5,556 nucleotides of DNA from an uncultured Clostridia bacterium. GTDB taxonomy: Bacteria; Bacillota; Clostridia; Lachnospirales; Lachnospiraceae. Below are positions 1 through 4,892 of this stretch, one piece after another. Below the pieces are notes generated by a model. That model made no database searches. It had not been told where the DNA came from and worked only from the letters and a program-made list of their open reading frames with translations. Within the stretch, counting starts at the first letter, position 1; each line of letters starts with the position of its first letter. The stretch lies in contig CAMOHF010000095.1 of NCBI GenBank assembly GCA_946614685.1, positions 1 to 5,556 of the forward strand. Reading direction: 5' to 3'. Position numbers and translations under genes: made by a program.

Positions 1-8
1 TGATCCAT
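1..8 (-). CDS. Start of an unidentified gene running off the left edge (partial)
   Basis: Only the ATG (positions 8-6), a GAT codon and two further bases are visible, so the product cannot be named. The call rests on the translation signal: on the minus strand a purine-rich AAGGAAGGGAG (27-17) ends 8 bases before the ATG, which is near-ideal Shine-Dalgarno spacing, and a promoter-like motif pair lies about 67-97 bases upstream of the start codon. The gene points the same way as the ABC operon but is separated from it by about 450 bases, so it is probably a separate transcription unit. Without the neighbouring sequence this remains an inference. Confidence 0.6.
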
Positions 9-16
9 AGATGGTG

Positions 17-27
17 CTCCCTTCCTT
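17..27 (-). promoter_or_regulatory. Shine-Dalgarno site for the left-edge gene
   Basis: Minus-strand AAGGAAGGGAG contains two overlapping matches to the anti-Shine-Dalgarno sequence (AAGGA and GGGAG). The GGGAG core ends 8 bases before the ATG at 8-6. This is the main reason for proposing a gene start there. Confidence 0.6.
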
Positions 28-74
28 AGAATATGGTAAATGTGTGTGGCGTCGTGTTGTCATGCACAATTCAT

Positions 75-105
75 TTTATATCATGTGAAGTCACATAAAT
101 GTCAT
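75..105 (-). promoter_or_regulatory. Candidate sigma-A promoter with a long 19-bp spacer, MerR-type layout
   Basis: On the minus strand ATGACA (105-100) matches five of six bases of the -35 consensus and TATAAA (80-75) matches five of six of the -10 consensus. The -10 is preceded by TGA, giving an extended -10. The spacer (99-81) is 19 bases, longer than the usual 17, and its centre is filled by a 14-base dyad. Start of transcription would fall near 67-68, leaving an untranslated leader of about 60 bases before the ATG at 8. Upstream, an A-tract and AT-rich DNA at 116-133 could act as an UP element. No experimental support is available from sequence alone. Confidence 0.45.
83..96. promoter_or_regulatory. 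14-base dyad in the promoter spacer, candidate operator
   Basis: ATGTGAAGTCACAT reads as a perfect 6-base inverted repeat around a 2-base centre. It sits three bases from the -35 and two bases from the -10 of the minus-strand promoter. MerR-family regulators bind such spacer dyads in promoters with 19-20 base spacers and untwist them to activate. The half-site resembles TGTGA of CRP, but the 2-base centre is not the CRP spacing of 6. A repressor site or a chance palindrome are the alternatives. Confidence 0.4.
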
Positions 106-116
106 ACTCTCATGAC
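101..116. repeat. Inverted repeat GTCAT-N6-ATGAC overlapping the -35
   Basis: Five-base arms (101-105 and 112-116) flank ACTCTC. One arm coincides with most of the -35 hexamer of the minus-strand promoter, so a protein bound here would compete with sigma factor. It is short enough to be chance, and is noted because it directly adjoins the spacer dyad at 83-96. Confidence 0.3.
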
Positions 117-157
117 GTTATATGTACTTTTTTGGCGTCGCTCCCGGGATAATCACC

Positions 158-179
158 GCGCACAAACCATTTTGTGCGC
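158..179. repeat. Perfect 9-bp stem-loop with 4-base loop
   Basis: GCGCACAAA (158-166) pairs perfectly with TTTGTGCGC (171-179) around CCAT. On either strand the stem is followed by mixed sequence rather than a U-tract, so it is not a standard intrinsic terminator. It lies about 50 bases upstream of the -35 of the candidate minus-strand promoter. Confidence 0.7.
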
Positions 180-207
180 TATAGATCATCCCTCGCGCTC
201 CGGCCGA

Positions 208-229
208 GGTTATCGTTTGTAACGATACC
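208..229. repeat. Stem-loop, 7 bp plus 2 bp past a bulge
   Basis: TATCGTT (211-217) pairs with AACGATA (221-227) around TGT. GG (208-209) and CC (228-229) extend the stem past a single bulged T at 210. No U-tract follows on either strand. Confidence 0.6.
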
Positions 230-281
230 ATGCACCGATGCGCGTGTGACTGCATTGCCAGGACAACGTGGAGCCGCCGGC

Positions 282-309
282 GCTTAGCGAGGTACTTTCG
301 AGCTTAGCG
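282..309. repeat. Octamer GCTTAGCG repeated at 20-base spacing
   Basis: GCTTAGCG occurs at 282-289 and 302-309, exactly 20 bases start to start, about two helical turns. A near copy, CCTTAGCG, lies at 403-410 inside the stem-loop at 399-433. Protein-binding direct repeat or debris of a dispersed repeat element are both possible. Confidence 0.45.
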
Positions 310-329
310 TCCGCTGCGTGCAGGACCAG

Positions 330-451
330 GTCTGCATCTATGATGCAGACAGCCCGTCGCGGCTTTGAGCGACTTCAGAGGAATCCGTCAGGATTCCTAC
401 CGCCTTAGCGCGAGCGTGTCCAGGCAAGGCGGTCTGCACGCGCGAGGTGCA
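330..451. ncRNA. Candidate structured RNA or repeat element: five consecutive stem-loops
   Basis: Five hairpins are packed into 122 bases with gaps of 5, 5, 0 and 1 bases. They are 330-350 (GTCTGCATC/GATGCAGAC, 9 bp, loop TAT), 356-373 (GTCGC/GCGAC, 5 bp, 8-base loop), 379-398 (AGGAATCC/GGATTCCT, 8 bp, loop GTCA), 399-433 (ACCGCCTT/AAGGCGGT, 8 bp, 19-base loop) and 435-451 (TGCAC/GTGCA, 5 bp, 7-base loop). AGCC 351-354 can also pair with GGCT 361-364, an alternative to the second stem. The strand is not decided, because the stems are all Watson-Crick and fold equally on both. It begins 11 bases beyond the stop codon of the last ABC gene, so it would at least form part of that operon's 3' tail if transcription continues. 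I do not recognise a known RNA family. Confidence 0.4.
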
Positions 452-452
452 C

Positions 453-458
453 AAAAAA
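453..458 (-). other. T6 tract just after the operon's last stop codon
   Basis: On the minus strand TTTTTT begins four bases after the TAG of the second ATPase (465-463). A terminator would need a stable stem just before it, inside the last codons; I see only weak pairing there. The clear stem (435-451) comes after the tract, the wrong order for an intrinsic terminator. Confidence 0.3.
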
Positions 459-462
459 GATG

Positions 463-1350
463 CTACTCGGAGCGGATGACGACCTTTCCGTCCTCAACGG
501 AGACGCGCACCTTATTGGAATCGATACCGGCGGCCGCAAGCATTTCTTCCGAAAGCTGCACCCGGTGTGCCTTATCTAAAACAGAGAATTCGTCATGGGT
601 CCGGGTCTCCTCATGTTCAATGTTATGTAAGTCGTCCTTGAATTCCTCCCGGACGATTTTCTCCGTGCTGATCTTTCCGTCGGAGATCATCAGCACGCGA
701 TCCATGGAGGACGCAAGTTTCATGTCATGGGTTACGATGATGATGGTGAGCCCCAGTTCCTTGTTCAGCTTGCGAAACAGTGCGAGGATCTTGGCACTGG
801 TTTTCGTGTCCACTGCACCCGTAGGCTCGTCCGCAAGCAGTATGACGGGATCGTTTGCAAGCGCTACCGCGATGGATACGCGCTGCTGCTCACCGCCCGA
901 CATCTGTCTCGGATAGGAATCCTTCTTGTGCGTCATGCCGACGAGTTCAAGCAGCTCGGCTGCACGCGCTTTCTTCTCGGCTGTCTTCATGCCCGAGAAA
1001 TTCATAGAGGCCTCGATGTTCTCGATGGATGTCAGATAAGGAAAAAGATTTCGGCTGCTCTTTTGCCACACGAAACCGATGGTCCGCTTTCTGTATGCGA
1101 CCATCTCGCGCTCCGACATCTCCGCAAGACTCATCCCATCGACGGTGATCCTTCCGGCAGAAGGCGTCTCCAATCCCCCGATGATATTCATCAGCGTACT
1201 CTTTCCGCTTCCGCTCTTCCCGATGACCGAAAGCATTTCACCCTTATTGACGGTGAGATCGAGTCCCTGAAGTGCCATCACCTCGATATCTTTGGTTTTA
1301 TAGATTTTTACAAGACCGTCACAGACGATCAAAGGGTTGGTTTCACACAT
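463..1350 (-). CDS. ABC transporter ATPase, MacB/LolD type, with AbrB-like C-terminal tail
   Basis: This 295-residue cytoplasmic ATPase hydrolyses ATP to drive the permease encoded upstream in the operon. Motifs are complete: Walker A GKSGSGKST at 44-52, Q-loop Gln 96 in GFVWQ (Trp instead of the commoner Phe before the Gln), signature MSGGE at 150-154, Walker B ILLADE at 170-175 with catalytic Glu 175, D-loop GAVD at 178-181 and H-loop His 208. The core ends near residue 230, where LolD-type proteins normally stop. A highly charged linker (230-253) follows, then 254-295, which reads like an AbrB/MazE swapped-hairpin motif (VLDKAHRVQLSEEML, then GIDSNKVRV, then EDGKVVIR). The ATG lies inside the end of the preceding ATPase gene (8-base overlap, ATGTGTGA), with a weak GGTGAG seven bases upstream, so translation is probably coupled. 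It is the last gene of the operon. The substrate is unknown. Confidence 0.93.
   Translation of the reverse strand: MCETNPLIVCDGLVKIYKTKDIEVMALQGLDLTVNKGEMLSVIGKSGSGKSTLMNIIGGLETPSAGRITVDGMSLAEMSEREMVAYRKRTIGFVWQKSSRNLFPYLTSIENIEASMNFSGMKTAEKKARAAELLELVGMTHKKDSYPRQMSGGEQQRVSIAVALANDPVILLADEPTGAVDTKTSAKILALFRKLNKELGLTIIIVTHDMKLASSMDRVLMISDGKISTEKIVREEFKDDLHNIEHEETRTHDEFSVLDKAHRVQLSEEMLAAAGIDSNKVRVSVEDGKVVIRSE
1343..1350 (-). other. Eight-base gene overlap (translational coupling)
   Basis: The sequence ATGTGTGA contains the start codon of the 295-residue ATPase and, in another frame, the TGA stop of the 225-residue ATPase. Such overlaps favour re-initiation and matched amounts of the two proteins, as expected if they form a heterodimer. 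Confidence 0.85.
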
Positions 1351-2020
1351 GTGTCAGCTCACCATCCTCCATCTCATACAGCATATCTCCCATATCCATC
1401 AGGTTGGGATCATGGGTGGTCATCACGATGGTGATCCCCTCCTTCTCGATAAGCGAGGAGAAGAGCTCCATCACGCGTAGACCTGTTGCGGTATCAAGTG
1501 CGCCGGTAGGCTCATCTGCAAAGACCACCTTGGGCTTCGGTGCAATGGCCCGAGCGATTGCGATACGCTGCTGCTCACCGCCGGACATCTGTCCCGGCAT
1601 ATGCATCATACGCTCATCCATTCCGACCAAAGCAAGAACTTCTCTAATTCTTGCATCACGCTCTTCCTCGGGGACACCCGCAAGTCGGAGGGAAAAGTCC
1701 ACATTCTCATAGGCATTCATGATAGGAATTAAAGCCACGGACTGAAATACGAATCCGATATTATCTCTTCGGAGTTTCTCAAGCTGCTCCACTGAAAGAT
1801 CCCCGTACCGGATATCCTCGAAGAATACGTCTCCGGAAGTCGGAGCATCTAAAGTGCTTAAGATATTTAGCAGCGTGGTCTTGCCGCTTCCCGATCTTCC
1901 CTTTAGGATTACCAGACTCTGTCTCGGAATCTCCATATCTACATGGGAAAGGGCCGTAAAGTCCTCTCCGCCGGTGCGAAAGACCCTGACAATATCTTTT
2001 GCTTTCATGATGGTATCCAT
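1343..2020 (-). CDS. ABC transporter ATPase, MacB/LolD type
   Basis: This 225-residue cytoplasmic ATPase is probably one of two nucleotide-binding subunits of the transporter. Numbering from the chosen ATG, it has Walker A GRSGSGKT at 41-48, Q-loop Gln 93 in GFVFQ, signature MSGGE at 145-149 within QMSGGEQQRIAIARAIA, Walker B VVFADE at 165-170 with catalytic Glu 170, D-loop GALD at 173-176 and H-loop His 203. The length is normal for the LolD family, with no extra tail. The ATG at 2020 is chosen because AAGGAGGT (2038-2031) lies 10 bases upstream. A TTG at 2050 would add ten residues but would place that site inside the gene; a second ATG at 2008 is further away. The gene starts 16 bases after the permease stop and overlaps the next ATPase by 8 bases. 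Confidence 0.95.
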   Translation of the reverse strand: MDTIMKAKDIVRVFRTGGEDFTALSHVDMEIPRQSLVILKGRSGSGKTTLLNILSTLDAPTSGDVFFEDIRYGDLSVEQLEKLRRDNIGFVFQSVALIPIMNAYENVDFSLRLAGVPEEERDARIREVLALVGMDERMMHMPGQMSGGEQQRIAIARAIAPKPKVVFADEPTGALDTATGLRVMELFSSLIEKEGITIVMTTHDPNLMDMGDMLYEMEDGELTHV

Positions 2021-2030
2021 GATCTGCCGC

Positions 2031-2038
2031 ACCTCCTT
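2031..2038 (-). promoter_or_regulatory. Strong Shine-Dalgarno site that fixes the start of the 225-residue ATPase
   Basis: Minus-strand AAGGAGGT overlaps the TAA stop of the permease (2039-2037) and ends 10 bases before the ATG at 2020. It is the best Shine-Dalgarno match in the operon and argues against the upstream TTG at 2050. Confidence 0.8.
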
Positions 2039-4883
2039 AATCTTCTCCAAGCTTTAAGGCCTGGGTAATATTGAGCGATCTGACGAGTTTGCGAAGCACA
2101 AGCGCGCAGGCGGTAAGCATCGCAAGGATCACCGCCGCAAGTTTTATGACATCGCCGGCCTCGTAGTAAATTGCCATAGGTACATTGTGCTTTTCCGGAA
2201 GGTAGGCCACGCCGTAAAGCCCTGCGAAAAGCAGGGTTGCGATCACGCCCACAAGTCCGCCGGCAAGCACGGTAAGAACAGTTGAAAACATGTGCTCTGT
2301 CACAAGCATATGGTTGATATCCTTAACGCGAAGTCCCATCGCCCGGTATACGCCGAAGAGCAGTTCTCTTTGCTTGATGGATGAAATCCAGTAGATCAAG
2401 AATCCGATGGAACACAGGATGATGGCCACCATAAAGGACAGGGTAAACATACCGTTGGTGATTCTCATGATGGCGCTTTCCTTCATATCCTTCACCATGG
2501 TGGTGCGATCGGAGAGGGAATCGATCTCTACGCCCTCAGAAGCAAGTGCGTCACTTACATCTTCTGCGGAAGTTCCCTCGGCAAGATCGATCCAGATCTG
2601 GTAGGGCGAGATCTTGTAGGTGGAAACAACGGAAGCATAGTTGGCCACAACTAAGTAGCGTTCCTTCTCTACCGTCTTTCCCTTTTCGTCTTCTTCGTAA
2701 TGATATCTGTTATAGCCGGGCCAGTTATCTACCACGGCAACAATCTCCGGGTTCATGGTTCCCCTCAAGTCGCTTGCACGGGGTGTAATATCATAGTTTC
2801 GATCGATGGTCAGTCTGTCTCCGACACCGACACCGAAATCTTTCGCCAAGTTTGAAGATACGATCACGCCATTTTTCTTCTCAGCGAGTGCATTCAAATG
2901 GTGATACCAGTGGATGTCGGGCGACAGCTTCGGATCAAGACTTGCCGTCTCTCCAAAGGCCTTTGTGGATATACCCATCATCAGCACATCGTCCGAAGAG
3001 GCTTTCTTGGCCTTGGCTTTACATTTGCAGACAATGACCCTTGTTACCCTGTCGGCAAGGCCTGCGTCCACAAGGGCCTCATACTTGGAGTAATCCGGTT
3101 CATTGTACTCGTACTCCGTCTGCGGTCCCGCGCCCTTGTCCACGGTAAAAGTCGTCATCTTCCAGTGTTCCTGCAAGGTCATGTCCGCGCCGAGATTGTA
3201 ATCGATACGGTCTTCGTAATTTCTGTTGATGGTACGCGCTGCATTCGCATTAAAAAGTCCCAAAGATACGGTCAGAATCACGAAGACAGCGATGAACCCC
3301 TGGCTTTTTACAGTTCGTGTAATCTGCAGGAAGGATGCGTAAGCAACCGGCTTCCATCTTCTCCTGCCGATACGGTAAATGAGCCGAACCAACATATGAA
3401 TCACGCGAAGCGTAAAAAGCCCCGCCGCGATTACAAAGATCGTGGAGTCGAGAAACATCAGCGGATCCATATGATTGCCGGAAAGTGCCAAAAGACGCAT
3501 ACTATCCTTCTGGTTGTTGAAGTTGTAAAGCATGTATATGGAAACAAGAAGAAGCACGATATCGAGATAGAACTTCTCCCACAAAGGTTTGCCTGTTTCG
3601 TTGCCCCGGGATTTTTGTTGTACGATGGTAACGCCCGCGGAAAAGACCACAGGAAGCAATACAAAGAAGATGCCGATTGCCGCACCCATGAGTGCATAGG
3701 GAAGCATCTGCCATACAGGCGCATAGGTGTTAAGCCCGGAGAATTCAAATGTAAGGAAATCCGTCGCCGAGGCTGACAGTCTGCACAAACCGTAGCCAAG
3801 CGGAAGTCCTATAACTATCGCCGCAAGCGAAAGGATTGCCGTGGAAAGCGCATAGAGACCTATCACCTGAAGTTTACTGATACCACGGCTTCTTAATGTC
3901 GCAATCTCTGCGATTTCGGAATCAATGATGCGTCCCGAAACCATATAGATAAAGGCAAGCACCATGCCGAGCATGGGAAGTTCCAACACAAAGAGTGTGG
4001 TAAGAATGCTTCTCTTGCCTGCATCGTAAGACTTAATGGCATCGTTCATGTTGTCGGAGAATCCGGGATTGTTCTTCTTTTCCCGACGGATCACTTCCTT
4101 TACCCTTTCGATATTGGTGTGATCCATATCTCTGTAATCGTAGATCACGCGATAGGAAACGGAAATCTCACCGAGCGGATAGTTTTCCATCAGGCGTTCC
4201 ATATCCTCCGACAGGATGTAACAGGCCGATTCCTCCGTCGCGGGATCCGTCTGCCAAAACAACGTGTCTGTCTCGTCCGCAGCATAGATGCCGGCAACAG
4301 TAAGCGCAAAGTCGGTCTTTTTCTCACCGGAGACAAAATAAAAGTCCACAGTCTCTCCAACCGTTAAGTTCATCTGGTCCATCACTCGTGCAGATATAAG
4401 ACACGGAATCTCATCTCCTTGTCTTTGATATTCGGCAAGACCTGTTCCGTCGCAGATCACTGCGTGTTCCTCTAAGTCAGGCATGCAGGAAATGTCTAAT
4501 GCCACCGACTTGGCTCGATTTAACCCGGCATTGGAAAAACGACTGCGGCCAACCTGTCTCTCGGTTCTTATCACAGTCTGTCTGTCAATCACCGAAAGAT
4601 CCGAGAGGTCCTTCTCCCACTCTCCCGCACTCACTGAAATCTGGCTGTCGATTCCGGACTTTGTCGCACCTTCTGCCATCACAAAGTCAACACCCATCAC
4701 TGCCGGATAGATGTTCTTTTCAGAAACTTCTTCTTCAAACACGGAAAGAAGCAGACGATCCAAAGAGCCGTACTTAAAGACCGGCTGACAAGTAAGCACC
4801 GCCACAAGGAAGGTAAGTCCAAGCAACAGACATACAGAAAGCCATCCCTTATTCTTTATTTTCTGCATTACATAAGTAATCAA
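2037..4883 (-). CDS. FtsX-family ABC transporter permease, fused double-domain form
   Basis: This 948-residue membrane protein should form the whole transmembrane part of the transporter. Hydrophobic segments lie near 14-34, 293-317, 338-372, 393-420, 437-455, 478-503, 524-548, 811-836, 862-893 and 911-933. Two large, mostly polar regions, about 35-290 and 549-805, should face outside. The layout repeats: helix, outer domain, three helices, then two linking helices, then the same again. Each half has the cytoplasmic coupling helix typical of FtsX domains (EIAEIATLRSRGIS near 323-336; RELLFGVYRAMGL near 839-851). The C-terminus ITQALKLGED also fits the family. Single-domain MacB or LolC permeases work as dimers with four helices each, whereas this one can act alone with two ATPases. 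The start is a TTG at 4883 with AGGAG 12 bases upstream; an ATG at 4868 (943 residues) has no well-placed ribosome binding site. The adaptor stop is 9 bases upstream. The substrate is unknown. Confidence 0.92.
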   Translation of the reverse strand: MITYVMQKIKNKGWLSVCLLLGLTFLVAVLTCQPVFKYGSLDRLLLSVFEEEVSEKNIYPAVMGVDFVMAEGATKSGIDSQISVSAGEWEKDLSDLSVIDRQTVIRTERQVGRSRFSNAGLNRAKSVALDISCMPDLEEHAVICDGTGLAEYQRQGDEIPCLISARVMDQMNLTVGETVDFYFVSGEKKTDFALTVAGIYAADETDTLFWQTDPATEESACYILSEDMERLMENYPLGEISVSYRVIYDYRDMDHTNIERVKEVIRREKKNNPGFSDNMNDAIKSYDAGKRSILTTLFVLELPMLGMVLAFIYMVSGRIIDSEIAEIATLRSRGISKLQVIGLYALSTAILSLAAIVIGLPLGYGLCRLSASATDFLTFEFSGLNTYAPVWQMLPYALMGAAIGIFFVLLPVVFSAGVTIVQQKSRGNETGKPLWEKFYLDIVLLLVSIYMLYNFNNQKDSMRLLALSGNHMDPLMFLDSTIFVIAAGLFTLRVIHMLVRLIYRIGRRRWKPVAYASFLQITRTVKSQGFIAVFVILTVSLGLFNANAARTINRNYEDRIDYNLGADMTLQEHWKMTTFTVDKGAGPQTEYEYNEPDYSKYEALVDAGLADRVTRVIVCKCKAKAKKASSDDVLMMGISTKAFGETASLDPKLSPDIHWYHHLNALAEKKNGVIVSSNLAKDFGVGVGDRLTIDRNYDITPRASDLRGTMNPEIVAVVDNWPGYNRYHYEEDEKGKTVEKERYLVVANYASVVSTYKISPYQIWIDLAEGTSAEDVSDALASEGVEIDSLSDRTTMVKDMKESAIMRITNGMFTLSFMVAIILCSIGFLIYWISSIKQRELLFGVYRAMGLRVKDINHMLVTEHMFSTVLTVLAGGLVGVIATLLFAGLYGVAYLPEKHNVPMAIYYEAGDVIKLAAVILAMLTACALVLRKLVRSLNITQALKLGED
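4867..4880. repeat. Small inverted repeat at the permease start
   Basis: ATTACATAAGTAAT is a 5-base inverted repeat around TTAT, covering the codons between the TTG at 4883 and the ATG at 4868. As RNA the stem is weak (one G-C pair). It could slightly hinder initiation at the downstream ATG, or be chance. Confidence 0.3.
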
Positions 4884-4892
4884 AACCCTACG

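Larger units (their letters stand above)
9..462. other. Intergenic region with dense inverted repeats, no credible gene
   Basis: This 454-base stretch separates the 3' end of the ABC operon from the gene at the left edge. Open frames crossing it lack ribosome binding sites and protein-like composition. Two zones differ sharply: about 60-130 is AT-rich (about 32 % GC at 61-120) and carries the candidate promoter, while about 156-451 is GC-rich (about 62 % at 241-360) and carries stem-loops at 158-179, 208-229, 330-350, 356-373, 379-398, 399-433 and 435-451. Other items are an 8-base palindrome CGCCGGCG at 275-282, the palindrome TCCCGGGA at 142-149, and the octamer TGGCGTCG at both 47-54 and 133-140. 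No hairpin followed by a U-tract is found on either strand. Confidence 0.7.

Noticed and set aside
57..84. Plus-strand promoter TTGTCA / TATCAT with 16-base spacing
   Set aside because: The match is moderate and no plus-strand gene follows; the overlapping minus-strand promoter has better elements and a gene start downstream.
83..96. CRP/FNR-type binding site
   Set aside because: TGTGA and TCACA are only 2 bases apart, whereas CRP needs 6 and FNR sites have a different half-site (TTGAT) and spacing.
101..133. Plus-strand intrinsic terminator (GTCAT stem plus T6 at 128-133)
   Set aside because: The stem is only 5 bp and ends 11 bases before the T-run, too far for an intrinsic terminator.
40..222. 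Plus-strand open frame of 60 codons in the intergenic region
   Set aside because: No ribosome binding site, odd Cys/His/Arg composition, and it runs through the candidate promoter and two inverted repeats.
330..451. CRISPR array or integron attC site
   Set aside because: The stems differ from each other in sequence, there is no regular repeat-spacer pattern, and the attC consensus boxes are absent.
365..1712. Plus-strand open frames of 60-235 residues opposite the two ATPase genes (365-916, 727-1434, 1272-1712)
   Set aside because: They lie antisense to genes with complete ABC motifs, have no clear ribosome binding sites, and their translations are Ser- or His/Arg-rich without recognisable domains.
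2021..2050. TTG at 2050 as start of the 225-residue ATPase
   Set aside because: It would overlap the permease gene and put the strong AAGGAGGT site inside the reading frame; the ATG at 2020 fits that site.
2407..4777. Plus- and minus-strand open frames opposite or inside the permease (2898-3776 plus strand, 3458-3799 minus strand and others)
   Set aside because: They are shadow frames of the permease, which has convincing membrane topology and FtsX motifs throughout.
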